Shown here one piece after another: positions 29,801 through 36,705 of a stretch of 64,000 bases of DNA (position 1 is its first letter; every line of letters begins with the position of its first letter). The translations under genes were made by a program, and so were the position numbers. Where the stretch lies: NCBI RefSeq assembly GCF_900119795.1, contig NZ_LT634361.1:1364001-1428000 (forward strand), given 5' to 3'. The notes under the pieces are model-generated. The model worked only from the letters and a program-made list of their open reading frames with translations. It had not been told where the DNA came from and made no database searches. This DNA is from Tenacibaculum maritimum NCIMB 2154. GTDB taxonomy: Bacteria; Bacteroidota; Bacteroidia; Flavobacteriales; Flavobacteriaceae.

Positions 29801-32800
29801 TGGGGAAGTTACCAGTATGAATTATCGGATGCATTAGGAACGACTGTAATAAAGGCATACAATCCAACAAATATATTCAAAGATTTAAGCCCTAATACTT
29901 ATACAGTACGTGTAAAAGATATTAATGGATGTGTTGTTAGTAAAACAGAAACATTAGTTAATCCAGATGAAATCACTTTTAATTTGGTAAAAGATGATAA
30001 TGTTTGTACAGCTACTAGTGGGGGAAGTATAACCGTTACAGCTGTTGGAGGAACAGGTAACTATACTTATATTTTAGTAGATGGATCAGGAATAGAGATA
30101 AGAAACCAAACAACGAATGTTTTCGCAAGTTTAGGATCAGGAACTTACACCGTTAATGTAAAAGATTCTAACAATTGTTCTGCGGTATCGACTCAGAATA
30201 TAACGTTGCATCCAAATCTAGAATTTACAGTAACAGAAACGAAGAAGATTGATTGTACGGTAAGTCCATCAGGAATAGTATCAGTATCAATATTATCAGG
30301 TTCTGGAAATTATGAGTACGAAGTATTGAATAGTTTAGGAGGATCTGTTGTAGCAAGAGTTGCAATAGTAGGAACTACGGTAACATTTAATACAGTGGCA
30401 AAAGATATCTATACAATTAATGTATATGATGTAGGAGCTACCCCGAACTGCTCTATCACAAAAAAGATTGATATAGATGATAGCATCAAACCTATTTTCA
30501 CATATGATAAGGAAGATAGCGTTTGTAATGGGTCAAATTCAGGAATTATCCGATTAACAGCGCAAGATAATGGTATTGTGCCATTGCGTTATACAATTTC
30601 ACCAGATCCAAATGGAGTAGGAGCTATCACAACGAATGTATTTGAAAAGTTACCACCTGCTACTTATGTTGTTACAGCAGAAGGAAGTAATGGCTGTACT
30701 ACAGCATCAGGTAATATAGTGATAGATGAATTAACAGCAATTGATATTCCAGCAGGAGCATTAAAAGTAACAGAGTTTGGTTGTACTACTGGTAATGTTA
30801 CTAATAGTGCTACTATCAGTATTGATGCGAGTTTAATCACAGGAGGAAGTGGAATTTATGAGCAAGTTGAATTTATAGATACAAAAGGAACAGCTACTAC
30901 AGCAGATGATGTGGTTTTACAAAAAGGATCAAGTTATAGCTATACATCAACGGCAGAATCAGGAGGAGATTATTTGATCACTATTTATGATGATAAGGGA
31001 TGTTCAGAAAGTATTGCAGCAAGCATAGCTCCTTTTGCAAAATTATTAACAACAAAGGTGGTTGTAGATAAGAAAATAGACTGTAACACAGGAGAGGATA
31101 TCACTGTAACTTATACATCAAGCACGCCAGTATTAGCTCCAGCAACAGTGAGTTATATGGTAACAGGTACTAAAGGTTATACGGCAACAAATACAACTGG
31201 AGTGTTTACAGGTTTGGTAACAGATACTTATACAGTAACGGTAACTAATACAGGAACCAACTGTGTTCTAACAAGTTCTCACCAAGTTTTAGAGGAGCCA
31301 AAATTTGTATTGGATATCAATAAGTTGAGCAATGTAAATTGTTTAGGATCTAATACAGGGGAGTTGTCTTTTGAGTTTAGTTCAAGCACACCATATGTAG
31401 GTAACTATGATTATGAGATTTTTGATCAAGGTGGCACTTTAGTAAGGCCTAAAGTATTAGGAGTTAATGGATTGGTAACAGTAACAGGATTAAGTTCAGG
31501 AAGTTATTATATAGTAGCCACAATGGTAGGCTCACCATTCTGCCCAGTAAAATCAGCAACAATAGAAATAGAAGAACCTGATGCAGCACTAAACTTTACA
31601 ACAAGTGTAAAAGCGGTAAGTTGTAAAGATGGAGCTAATGGAATCATTACTGTAAATCCAGTAGGAGGATGGGGAAGTTACCAGTATGAATTATCGGATG
31701 CATTAGGAACGACTGTAATAAAGGCATACAATCCAACAAATATATTCAAAGATTTAAGCCCTAATACTTATACAGTACGTGTAAAAGATATTAACGGATG
31801 TGTTGTTAGTAAAACAGAAACATTAGTTAATCCAGATGAAATCACTTTTAATTTGGTAAAAGATGATAATGTTTGTACAGCTACTAGCGGGGGAAGTATA
31901 ACCGTTACAGCTGTTGGAGGAACAGGTAACTATACTTATATTTTAGTAGATGGATCGGGAACAGAGATAAGAAACCAAACAACGAATGTTTTCGCAAGTT
32001 TAGGATCAGGAACTTACACCGTTAATGTAAAAGATTCTAACAATTGTTCTGCGGTATCGACTCAGAATATAACGTTGCATCCAAATCTAGAATTTACAGT
32101 AACAGAAACGAAGAAGATTGATTGTACGGTAAGTCCATCAGGAATAGTATCAGTATCAATATTATCAGGTTCTGGAAATTATGAGTACGAAGTATTGAAT
32201 AGTTTAGGAGGATCTGTTGTAGCAAGAGTTGCAATAGTAGGAACTACGGTAACATTTAATACAGTGGCAAAAGATATCTATACAATTAATGTATATGATG
32301 TAGGAGCTACCCCGAACTGCTCTATCACAAAAAAAATTGATATAGATGATAGCATCAAACCTATTTTTACATATGATAAGGAAGATAGCGTTTGTAATGG
32401 GTCAAATTCAGGAATTATCCGATTGACAGCGCAAGATAATGGTATTGTGCCATTGCGTTATACAATTTCACCAGATCCAAATGGAGTAGGAGCTATCACA
32501 ACGAATGTATTTGAAAAGTTACCACCTGCTACTTATGTTGTTACAGCAGAAGGAAGTAATGGCTGTACTACAACATCAGGTAATATAGTGATAGATGAGT
32601 TAACAGCAATTGATATTCCAGCAGGAGCATTAAAAGTAACAGAGTTTGGTTGTACTACTGGTAATGTTACTAATAGTGCTACTATCAGTATTGATGCGAG
32701 TTTAATCACAGGAGGAAGTGGAACTTATAAGCAAGTTGAATTTATAGATACAAAAGGAACAGCTACTACAGCAGATGATGTGTCTTTACAAAAAGGTTCA

Positions 32801-35680
32801 AGTTTTAGCTATACATCAACAGCAGAATCAGGAGGAGATTATTTGATCACTATTTATGATGATAAGGGATGTTCAGAAAGTATTGCAGCAAGCATAGCTC
32901 CTTTTGCAAAACTATTAACAACCAAGGTGGTTGTAGATAAGAAAATAGACTGTAACACAGGAGAGGATATCACTGTAACTTATACATCAAGCACGCCAGT
33001 ATTAGCTCCAGCAACAGTGAGTTATATGGTAACAGGTACTAAAGGTTATACGGCAACAAATACAACTGGAGTGTTTACAGGTTTGGTAACAGATACTTAT
33101 ACAGTAACGGTAACTAATACAGGAACCAACTGTGTTTTAACAAGTTCGCACCAAGTTTTAGAGGAGCCAAAATTTGTATTGGATATCAATAAGTTGAGCA
33201 ATGTAAATTGTTTAGGATCTAATACAGGGGAGTTGTCTTTTGAGTTTAGTTCAAGCACACCATATGTAGGTAACTATGATTATGAGATTTTTGATCAAGG
33301 TGGCACTTTAGTAAGGCCTAAAGTATTAGGAGTTAATGGATTGGTAACAGTAACAGGATTAAGTTCAGGAAGTTATTATGTAGTAGCCACAATGGTAGGT
33401 TCACCATTCTGTCCAGTACAATCAGCAACAATAGAAATAGAAGAACCTGATGCAGCTTTAAAAATAACAACAACTCCTACTTTGATAAGTTGTATAGCTT
33501 CAAATACAGGAGAAGTAGTAATATCAGCAGAAGGAGGCTGGGGAGGTTATCAATATCAGTTGTTGAATACAACAACAGGTGTTACTCATCAGAATTTTGC
33601 TACAAATGGAACGATTATAGGGTTGAATGCAGGGGTGTATGTAGCAAGTGTTAGAGATGCAAATGGCTGTATAGTTACAGATACATTCACTTTAAATGCA
33701 CCAGACCCAATAGCAGAAACGCATTCTGTTATAACAAATGTATGTGATGGGGAATCTACAGCTACAATTACAATAGATACTGTTTCTGGAGGGCAAGGTA
33801 TTTCACCTACTTACACTTATATTTTAGTATATCCAGATGGTAGTCAATCGGCTAGTCAGTCTTCGAACCAATTTACAGGATTGCCAGAAGGAGATTACTC
33901 AGTAATTATAACAGATGATTATTCATGTACTTATACAACGCCTACAATAAAAGTCATTGATCCAGATAAGGTAGTTGCATCGGCAGGAATAACAGGAAAT
34001 ATAACTTGTAGAGACCCTCAAGCTACTATTACAGTAACTGGTACAGGAGGAACAGCTCCATATATGTATAGTAATGATGGAATTAATTTTGTAGCTTCTA
34101 ATGTATTTAGAGTAGATGCTGGGCAACATAAATATTATGTGAGAGATAGCAAAATGTGTGTATCGGAAGCGTTCTTTGTTACAGTGGCAGCATTGGAAGA
34201 GTTAGAAGCTGAATTAGATACAACTTCAGCTACTGTAACATGTAACGGAGAAGCTAATGCAGTTCTTTCGGCGATAGCAAAAGGAGGATTCGGAAGTTAT
34301 GAGTATGAGTTATTAGATGCAGCTGACCCAACAAATCTAGTGGTAGTGAGGCCTAATCAAACATCAAAAGTGTTTAGAAATTTAGGACCTGGAACATACA
34401 AAATAAGGGTAACAAGTGGAGATTGTGTAACTTTAACGGAAGCGTATGAAATTAAAGAGCCTGATGCACTAGAAGTAACGGGGAATAAAACTGATATAAC
34501 TTGTACTGGTGAAAAAGATGGTACCATTACGGTAAACGCAGTGGGAGGTACAGGAGCTTATATATATGCTTTAAGTACGGATCCTAGAAAATTCCAAAAG
34601 GAAAATACGTTCTCTAGTTTACCTGCGGGAACATATACCGTAACAGTTAAGGATGAGAGAGGATGTTTTAATACTATAGATTTTGAGATAGAAAGTCCTG
34701 ACCCATTAATTGTTTCGCCTACAGCGTTGATTACGCAACAGGTTTGTATAGAAGATGCAACACCTACCTTTACAATTGAGGTAGAAGGAGGTAGAGCACC
34801 TTATTTTACTAGCATTGATGGAGGTCAAACCTTCAACCAAGGAAAATTGACATACGGAGCAGCAGATGGAATTGTTGGAGGAAAGACATATTTAGTTTAT
34901 GTGAAAGATAGTAGTGGGTGTACTCCAGCTAAACCAGTTACTGTAGTAACAACAAAACCCGTAGATTTAAATTTATCTGTAAATACAGTTTATGAATGTG
35001 ATGGAGTAACAATAACAGCAACTGTGAATGATGAGTATAAAAATCAAGTAGTTTATTTGTTACAAGGAAATACAACGTTAACTAATGATACAGGAGTTTT
35101 TGAAAATGTATTAGCCGGTCAAAATTATACAGTAACAGTAGAGCATGCACTTACAGGATGTAAAAACTTAAGTAGCCCATTTGAGGTAGAGGACATAAAA
35201 CCATTAGGAATGACGATTGATGATTCTGAAAAGAATATATTAAGAGCCAATGGTGTAGATGGTAGGCCTCCTTATCTTTATAGTATTGATGGAAGTAATT
35301 TTGATGCTAATAATGAATTTGTAATTACGCAAACAAGAGATTATACTATTACAGTAAGAGATGATAGAGGTTGTGAGTTTGTACTGACAGTTGCGGGCGA
35401 ATACATAACTATTGATGTGCCTAATTTATTTACCCCTGATGGAGATGGTAATAATGATTATTGGTATCCTAATGAAGTGGAAAGCTATCATGATATAGAA
35501 GTGTTTATTTATGATAGATATGCCCGTAAAATAACAAGCTTTAAAGGAGATCATCAAGGTTGGGATGGAACCTATCAAGGAAGACATTTACCTTCAGGAG
35601 ATTATTGGTACGCTATTTATTATAAAGAGCTTTCTGGTCAAAAAAAGAAATTAATGGGTCACTTTACACTATATAGATAA
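17897..35680 (+). CDS. sprB: Giant mobile surface adhesin SprB
   Basis: A single open frame of 5927 residues; F. johnsoniae SprB has about 6500. After a signal peptide (to about residue 20) come an N-terminal beta region (about 60-420), a DUF11-like stretch (about 428-560), an Ig-like segment, and dozens of SprB repeats, each with a C-x(4-8)-G-x-I start, a GG-x-x-x-Y-x-Y strand and a final C. The last about 90 residues (FTPDGDGNNDYWYPN, then YWYAIYYKE) are a type B T9SS sorting domain. SprB is carried along helical tracks on the cell surface and drives gliding. Secretion needs SprF, encoded 2 bp downstream. Two families of near-identical tandem duplications and one inserted lectin-like module lie inside the coding region. 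The frame is intact throughout. Confidence 0.92.
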   Translation: MIKKILTLIVFFQVFVSFSQELEKEEKIPLQEPISSQIIKESSSADKRADTPFRQRLVTGGINVKGNMTFIGNSILNRDTDKTAPIRTLYKFNGTGYYVFNGADTANDPYNSDLFWNNGGRAANVNNGNVYMDYIDVDGDVSTFSSSKATLTLPTCSRIVYAGLYWAGVYPYETWQNEEPRSIDKNKIKFKVPGGNYIDLIANTTDSSIREQIYDDGAFNQKPYVYYKDVTNLVDKDNPNGDYFAANIRAVRGLDRNYGLGGAAGWALILIYENEAESSKNISLFDGFATINGSNNVDISYTGFTTIPAGPVRAELIVATLEGDGFIDGDRFQIEDNNGNFIDISNSKNPADNFFNGSITKYGNYATGRNPNSENTLGFDVDLLTLNNPSNSVIGNGDTSANVRFTTGGDVYWPFLTAMSVEIIEPKIQLVKTIDDGAGNDVAGTPVGLGSELWYEVSFQNIGTDNALNTEIVDRLPKNVDLIEADLVLPDPRITYTYKVPALANGFRGELRLKIPDDMVEEGGIKHSFRFKVKVVTDCNQLRDVCSNKIENQAYANYDSDEGNTPRITNDFSFSGVDACNLGVIGTSNFLIDTSGCTFERDEVLCGSSITLTAGAGFQSYEWKDPNGNVIGTNQTVTVSVPGTYTVNKIAPVGCIDTTEKINVIPYNNEPNPLLPFIDRMLTCPNDLSGLSNVAEIYLCGTGSSRAINLPFTGTTATTVEWFKLDETSCPDAVTGCANVNTACTWQSIGTSFSETIANEGEYRVDVLYDGRCPTSYYFNVFKATLNPDIVKKDIICGKQGSITVNNVPNGYEYKLTGPNGYSVGFQNGNSFTVSDIGDYNLEIRIQNSSAASCIYTYPSINIQNKNIDINLGQSTVLCATDPVDLRVQVSNAPGEYTYVLTEDGNTTPIATFGPTTDNDYTFQVTNAGDYTVQVSTPDCTGTESITINKPLPLTLTAANTKEITCKDGTSDGLITLISGGGTITVGDTYKYAVWTDKGTDLYASISDIPSTAYFTNNVYNVVNGQEGIYRFIVVDSNNCYKVSNPIEIKVEPELTFTAKPKDVTCSGQADGQIEVSLNGGALGYLIEYKEENATTWNTSGVFTGLPANTYTIDVRASKNGYQCLYKIEGIEIKVPNPIVSSASKTKEYTCLENGEITFEEATGGTAPYSYGINGVYSSNRVKGNLTQGTYVLTIRDANNCTLTLADIVIDPLPIEPTFSTNVAYNCDGTGSVTITPAGAGYSYLLDGVAQADPMSNVFTNVAVGLHTIRVDYGSSCTVDISVRVLADKEFSAKVIATTNSICNNSDNGTITVLAEDFVGGDFEYSIDGGATWSMAGDNPYKIVGLQDGVYNVFVKEGACEIDLGNITIEEPPKLVLSASIEEGASCSGTDTGATIKATAVGGTPPYTYSIDGGATWNTTGVFTNVPPSATEYEINVRDSRNCNECGCSIDPFINGGFEDPASSTSRPDIRFISEDNFPGWDTTASDNIIEVWSNGYNGVFASEGSSFVELNANRVSTLYQEYCTQPGDIISWSLDHRGRAGVDVADVRIGGSLTTATIVETMSDDKNAWGSYSGTYTVPAGQSVTLVSFEAVSTASGNNTIGNFIDNVNIQINKVSCVPIKIKVDPPATIIHDAKITECYDGSNGQIEVNVTQGGGNYQFRIDGGAWLAPTPSTATTYTFTGLTPKTYTVEVLDGLGCISAPSTHVLHPVLKASSVLTNVTCDPGEIAITGEGGDGNYVYAVVPVGDPTSGFVAGNTFPIAVAGNYDVYVRDNNGNAKYCEYKETVTIGAITSPKASLTAVQPNCTGNTGTINVFISEGAGPYEVTLTGVATGVTSTVGPSAATTASFTGLSSDTYEIEVKDANGCKSTKVSEVIAVPDPIVSSASKTKEYTCLENGEITFVQATGGTAPYSYGIQDGATGIMQYSSSRTKGGLTEGVYKLAVKDANNCILTLADITIDPLPVEPTFSTGIVYNCDGTGTITVTPTGAGYSYLLDGVAQADPASNVFANVAVGLHTIRVDYGSSCTIDVSATVLANQEFTAKVDSNTDNRCNGSDDGTITLIASNYGTSYEYSIDGGGTWATATTSPFVIDPVAEGTHAVQVRTTLGTTCVLPLGDVTISEPAPVVTSATIEQIADCRGTGATIQAVSTGGTPPYEYSIDGGATWNITGEFSNVVASVTPYTIQSKDSKGCVSVTNATITVTAPPGVVHDAEITECYDGNNGQIVVNVTQGNGNYQFRIDGGAWLAPTPSTATTYTFTGLTPKTYTVEVLDGLGCISAPSTHVLHPVLKASSVLTNVTCDPGEIAITGEGGDGNYVYAVVPVGDPTSGFVAGNTFPIAVAGDYDVYVRDNNGNAKYCEYKETVTIGAITSPKASLTAVQPNCTGNTGTINVFISEGAGPYEVTLTGVATGVTSTVGPSAATTASFTGLSSDTYEIEVKDANGCKSTKVSEVIAVPDPIVSSASKTKEYTCLENGEITFVQATGGTAPYSYGIQDGATGIMQYSSSLTKGGLTEGVYKLAVRDANNCILTLADITIDPLPVEPTFSTGIVYNCDGTGTITVTPKGAGYSYLLDGVAQADPASNVFANVAVGLHTIRVDYGSSCTIDVSATVLANQEFTAKVDSNTDNRCNGSDDGTITLIASNYGTSYEYSIDGGGTWATATTSPFVIDPVAEGTHAVQVRTTLGTTCVLPLGDVTISEPAPVVTSATIEQIADCRGTGATIQAVSTGGTPPYEYSIDGGATWNITGKFSNVVASVTPYTIQSKDSKGCVSVTNATITVTAPPGVVHDAEITECYDGNNGQIVVNVTQGNGNYQFRIDGGPWQTPTPSTATTYTFTGLGPKTYTVEVLDGLGCKSLPSTHSLDTEIAVSATKKELSCNPGEITVSGLGGDGNYVYTVVPVGDPATGFSTTTVYPISVVGDYDVYVRDNNGSVGYCEDVTTLTITQITNPKVSLSDNSPRCFGETGTVTVAIQNGLSPYKIEVVGALGYTNTVTSFTGTNKTYSGLVADAYTVTITDANGCIVTDTINLIQFPELNPTTLGVVPPGVCVNYELDNSGFGFDFTNLPTVSAPYSIEYSKDNGTSWQVSPIFRSMNPGTEINPAIRIIDGTGTQVCINYLDRFETPFNVKGLIVNPVSGGGSCLSGFNVTVEAIGGVGPFEFAINAPTGWFAPDAAGPGDPDRTKTFSGLVPGRTYEFFVRDTSTGCIEQNTEDIYAIYTPSVGIEGVVDNMSCSGANSGKITFTLDNTSGDLSDPFDYTLYKRDPSNTGIAVPAYTGINQSGFAPIVVAGLSPGEYYLELTGATGCLWASKDILIEEGTPIQGSVVKANDITCSTAGVVNIENVIGGFGGYDYTLTVTNATGITSPTGGATSIPISYVNVTDPTQPVNVAVEVVDSNGCSQNIGNVDLVVSQLPVIDAIAVSTCDVNKTITVTGTNGLAPYLYSIDNGVTYKRIGLFENLVVGTTYTIKIKDANGCESTTQTRTIHPSLDFNATIVKNLDCTLTPNATIQLDVLSGTNNYSYIVETSAGANVIPVTTFTTAVTTFSISAVGDYKVTLTDVTSGCSKVKEFTVKDSIKPIFTYDKEDSVCNGSNSGIIRLTAQDNGIVPLRYTISPDPNGVGAITTNVFEKLPPATYVVTAEGSNGCTTTSGNIVIDELTAIDIPAGALKVTEFGCTTGNVTNSATISIDASLITGGSGIYEQVEFIDTKGTATTADDVVLQKGSSYSYTSTAESGGDYLITIYDDKGCSESIAASIAPFAKLLTTKVVVDKKIDCNTGEDITVTYTSSTPVLAPATVSYMVTGTKGYTATNTTGVFTGLVTDTYTVTVTNTGTNCVLTSSHQVLEEPKFVLDINKLSNVNCLGSNTGELSFEFSSSTPYVGNYDYEIFDQGGTLVRPKVLGVNGLVTVTGLSSGSYYVVATMVGSPFCPVKSATIEIEEPDAALNFTTSVKAVSCKDGANGIITVNPVGGWGSYQYELSDALGTTVIKAYNPTNIFKDLSPNTYTVRVKDINGCVVSKTETLVNPDEITFNLVKDDNVCTATSGGSITVTAVGGTGNYTYILVDGSGIEIRNQTTNVFASLGSGTYTVNVKDSNNCSAVSTQNITLHPNLEFTVTETKKIDCTVSPSGIVSVSILSGSGNYEYEVLNSLGGSVVARVAIVGTTVTFNTVAKDIYTINVYDVGATPNCSITKKIDIDDSIKPIFTYDKEDSVCNGSNSGIIRLTAQDNGIVPLRYTISPDPNGVGAITTNVFEKLPPATYVVTAEGSNGCTTASGNIVIDELTAIDIPAGALKVTEFGCTTGNVTNSATISIDASLITGGSGIYEQVEFIDTKGTATTADDVVLQKGSSYSYTSTAESGGDYLITIYDDKGCSESIAASIAPFAKLLTTKVVVDKKIDCNTGEDITVTYTSSTPVLAPATVSYMVTGTKGYTATNTTGVFTGLVTDTYTVTVTNTGTNCVLTSSHQVLEEPKFVLDINKLSNVNCLGSNTGELSFEFSSSTPYVGNYDYEIFDQGGTLVRPKVLGVNGLVTVTGLSSGSYYIVATMVGSPFCPVKSATIEIEEPDAALNFTTSVKAVSCKDGANGIITVNPVGGWGSYQYELSDALGTTVIKAYNPTNIFKDLSPNTYTVRVKDINGCVVSKTETLVNPDEITFNLVKDDNVCTATSGGSITVTAVGGTGNYTYILVDGSGTEIRNQTTNVFASLGSGTYTVNVKDSNNCSAVSTQNITLHPNLEFTVTETKKIDCTVSPSGIVSVSILSGSGNYEYEVLNSLGGSVVARVAIVGTTVTFNTVAKDIYTINVYDVGATPNCSITKKIDIDDSIKPIFTYDKEDSVCNGSNSGIIRLTAQDNGIVPLRYTISPDPNGVGAITTNVFEKLPPATYVVTAEGSNGCTTTSGNIVIDELTAIDIPAGALKVTEFGCTTGNVTNSATISIDASLITGGSGTYKQVEFIDTKGTATTADDVSLQKGSSFSYTSTAESGGDYLITIYDDKGCSESIAASIAPFAKLLTTKVVVDKKIDCNTGEDITVTYTSSTPVLAPATVSYMVTGTKGYTATNTTGVFTGLVTDTYTVTVTNTGTNCVLTSSHQVLEEPKFVLDINKLSNVNCLGSNTGELSFEFSSSTPYVGNYDYEIFDQGGTLVRPKVLGVNGLVTVTGLSSGSYYVVATMVGSPFCPVQSATIEIEEPDAALKITTTPTLISCIASNTGEVVISAEGGWGGYQYQLLNTTTGVTHQNFATNGTIIGLNAGVYVASVRDANGCIVTDTFTLNAPDPIAETHSVITNVCDGESTATITIDTVSGGQGISPTYTYILVYPDGSQSASQSSNQFTGLPEGDYSVIITDDYSCTYTTPTIKVIDPDKVVASAGITGNITCRDPQATITVTGTGGTAPYMYSNDGINFVASNVFRVDAGQHKYYVRDSKMCVSEAFFVTVAALEELEAELDTTSATVTCNGEANAVLSAIAKGGFGSYEYELLDAADPTNLVVVRPNQTSKVFRNLGPGTYKIRVTSGDCVTLTEAYEIKEPDALEVTGNKTDITCTGEKDGTITVNAVGGTGAYIYALSTDPRKFQKENTFSSLPAGTYTVTVKDERGCFNTIDFEIESPDPLIVSPTALITQQVCIEDATPTFTIEVEGGRAPYFTSIDGGQTFNQGKLTYGAADGIVGGKTYLVYVKDSSGCTPAKPVTVVTTKPVDLNLSVNTVYECDGVTITATVNDEYKNQVVYLLQGNTTLTNDTGVFENVLAGQNYTVTVEHALTGCKNLSSPFEVEDIKPLGMTIDDSEKNILRANGVDGRPPYLYSIDGSNFDANNEFVITQTRDYTITVRDDRGCEFVLTVAGEYITIDVPNLFTPDGDGNNDYWYPNEVESYHDIEVFIYDRYARKITSFKGDHQGWDGTYQGRHLPSGDYWYAIYYKELSGQKKKLMGHFTLYR
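21307..22231 (+). repeat. Diverged copy of SprB repeat family A
   Basis: This stretch encodes IVSSASKTKEYTCLENGEIT and the SprB modules that follow, clearly homologous to 23530 onward in the first intact copy, but with many substitutions and a 5-residue difference near YGI. It is an older member of the 1731-bp family. Confidence 0.7.
22232..22747 (+). other. Module inserted into a SprB repeat, lectin/CBM-like
   Basis: Residues about 1446-1617 of SprB break the repeat homology exactly between RDSRNCNE and CVPIKIKV. The paralogous units run on here without interruption. The insert has FINGGFEDP, FPGWDTTASDNIIEVW, EGSSFVELNAN, a run of strands and FIDNVNIQI, the layout of DUF642-like or galactose-binding jelly-roll domains. 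It may bind carbohydrate. Recognition is by motif layout only. Confidence 0.6.
22791..24521 (+). repeat. SprB repeat family A, copy 1 (1731 bp, 577 codons)
   Basis: TTCATGATGC at 22791 recurs 1731 bp later, and the sequence between is almost identical to copy 2 over its whole length, third codon positions included. Differences seen include AGNYDV/AGDYDV, SSRTKG/SSLTKG, VKDANN/VRDANN and TPTGAG/TPKGAG. Confidence 0.9.
24522..26252 (+). repeat. SprB repeat family A, copy 2 (1731 bp)
   Basis: This is the direct in-frame continuation of copy 1, with the same 1731-bp period and near identity at DNA level. The two copies differ by about half a dozen amino acids that I could spot by eye. Confidence 0.9.
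26253..26455 (+). repeat. SprB repeat family A, partial copy 3
   Basis: The first about 200 bp of the unit recur a third time (ITECYDGNNGQIVVNVTQGN), with GGPWQT in place of GGAWLA. Identity then falls off after the segment TVEVLDGLGC. Confidence 0.8.
28611..30479 (+). repeat. SprB repeat family B, copy 1 (1869 bp, 623 codons)
   Basis: ATAGCATCAAACC occurs at 28611, 30480 and 32349, an exact 1869-bp period. Copy 1 encodes DSIKPIFTYDKEDSVC and eight or so SprB modules. Confidence 0.92.
30480..32348 (+). repeat. SprB repeat family B, copy 2 (1869 bp)
   Basis: Almost identical to copy 1. Protein differences visible by eye are TTTSG/TTASG, SYYVVAT/SYYIVAT and GSGIEIR/GSGTEIR. Most other differences are single silent changes. 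Confidence 0.92.
32349..33456 (+). repeat. SprB repeat family B, partial copy 3 (about 1108 bp)
   Basis: Homology to copies 1 and 2 runs to about 33456 (EIEEPDAAL) and then stops abruptly in mid-unit. Variants include GTYKQVEF, DDVSLQKGSSFSY and CPVQSA. Confidence 0.9.
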
Positions 35681-35682
35681 TT

Positions 35683-36630
35683 ATGAAAAAGATAATAGTA
35701 ATTTTAATTATAGTAATAAGCTGTAATTCAAAGATGTTTGGGCAAGAAATTAACTTGCCCCAGTATGTAAGTCATATGGCAGATAATCCTTATGTTATTT
35801 CCCCAGCTTATGCTGGGATTGGAACAGGGTTACAAGTTAGGCTTAACGGAGTTAGCCAGTGGATAGGAGTTAAAAATGCTCCTGATACCCAATCAATATC
35901 TATTGAAGCTAGAATAGCTGATCGTTTTGGTACTGGGATTACGGTTTTTAATGATAGTAATGGTTTTTCAAGCCAGCAAGGGGCTAAAGTATCATTTGCA
36001 AGTCATTTAACATTGAGTGATTTTCATGATAGTTTCCTATCGTTTGCTTTGAGTTATAATTTTATTCAGTTTGGTATAGATACTTCTGAGAATAATACAA
36101 ACCAATTGGTTTCAAATAAGTCTGTAACTACCTCTAATTTTGATGTAGGAATGTTATACAGATATGAGAGGTTTGCTCTGAGTTTAAATGCATCTAATCT
36201 TGTAGGAAAAGATATTGAAAGTTTTAGAGCTAATGAACCCGAAACTTTAAGAAGGTACTCTGTTTATTCGTCATATACTTACAAATTAAATAGAATAACT
36301 GAATTGGAGCCTTCAGTATTTGTAGAGCATTTTGAAGCTTCTAGGAGATCAAGAACTGATATGAATATAAAACTTCGTCAAGGAACAGATGATGGGTATG
36401 TATGGGGAGGATTAAGCTACACTTTTTTGAATGATCAATTTTTTACACCCAATGCAATAACTCCTATGTTAGGGTTAAAAAAGGAAAACTTTTACGTGTC
36501 GTACGGCTTTGGAATAAATGTAAATAAAGTGCAAGATTTTAACTATGGAACTCACATGATTACACTTGGTTTTGATTATGAGAGAAGACCCAGTTTAGCA
36601 AGGTGTACTCAAAAGATGGTTATTTTTTAG
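35683..36630 (+). CDS. sprF: Gliding motility protein SprF (PorP/SprF family)
   Basis: A 315-residue outer-membrane barrel protein of the PorP/SprF family. The signal peptide runs to about residue 21, and the family start INLPQYVSHMADNPYVISPAYAGI (key part SPAYAG) follows. SprF is needed for secretion of SprB; more generally, proteins with type B sorting domains depend on a cognate SprF-like partner. It starts 2 bp after the sprB stop codon, so translation is probably coupled. The operon ends at the hairpin at 36652-36688. Confidence 0.92.
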   Translation: MKKIIVILIIVISCNSKMFGQEINLPQYVSHMADNPYVISPAYAGIGTGLQVRLNGVSQWIGVKNAPDTQSISIEARIADRFGTGITVFNDSNGFSSQQGAKVSFASHLTLSDFHDSFLSFALSYNFIQFGIDTSENNTNQLVSNKSVTTSNFDVGMLYRYERFALSLNASNLVGKDIESFRANEPETLRRYSVYSSYTYKLNRITELEPSVFVEHFEASRRSRTDMNIKLRQGTDDGYVWGGLSYTFLNDQFFTPNAITPMLGLKKENFYVSYGFGINVNKVQDFNYGTHMITLGFDYERRPSLARCTQKMVIF

Positions 36631-36651
36631 GGCTTCTTGTTGAAGTAAGCT

Positions 36652-36688
36652 AAAAAAGCCTCTTACATCGAATGTAAGAGGCTTTTTT
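36652..36688. terminator. Bidirectional terminator, sprF / folD
   Basis: GCCTCTTACAT, loop CGA, and ATGTAAGAGGC are flanked by A6 and T6 runs, giving a symmetric terminator for sprF and for the convergent folD. Confidence 0.9.
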
Positions 36689-36705
36689 ATATATAAAATT
36701 TTTTG

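Noticed and set aside
21307..33456. CRISPR-like or phase-variable short repeats in sprB
   Set aside because: The repeats are kilobase-scale coding duplications without short direct repeat/spacer structure; no homopolymer tract that would switch the frame was found.
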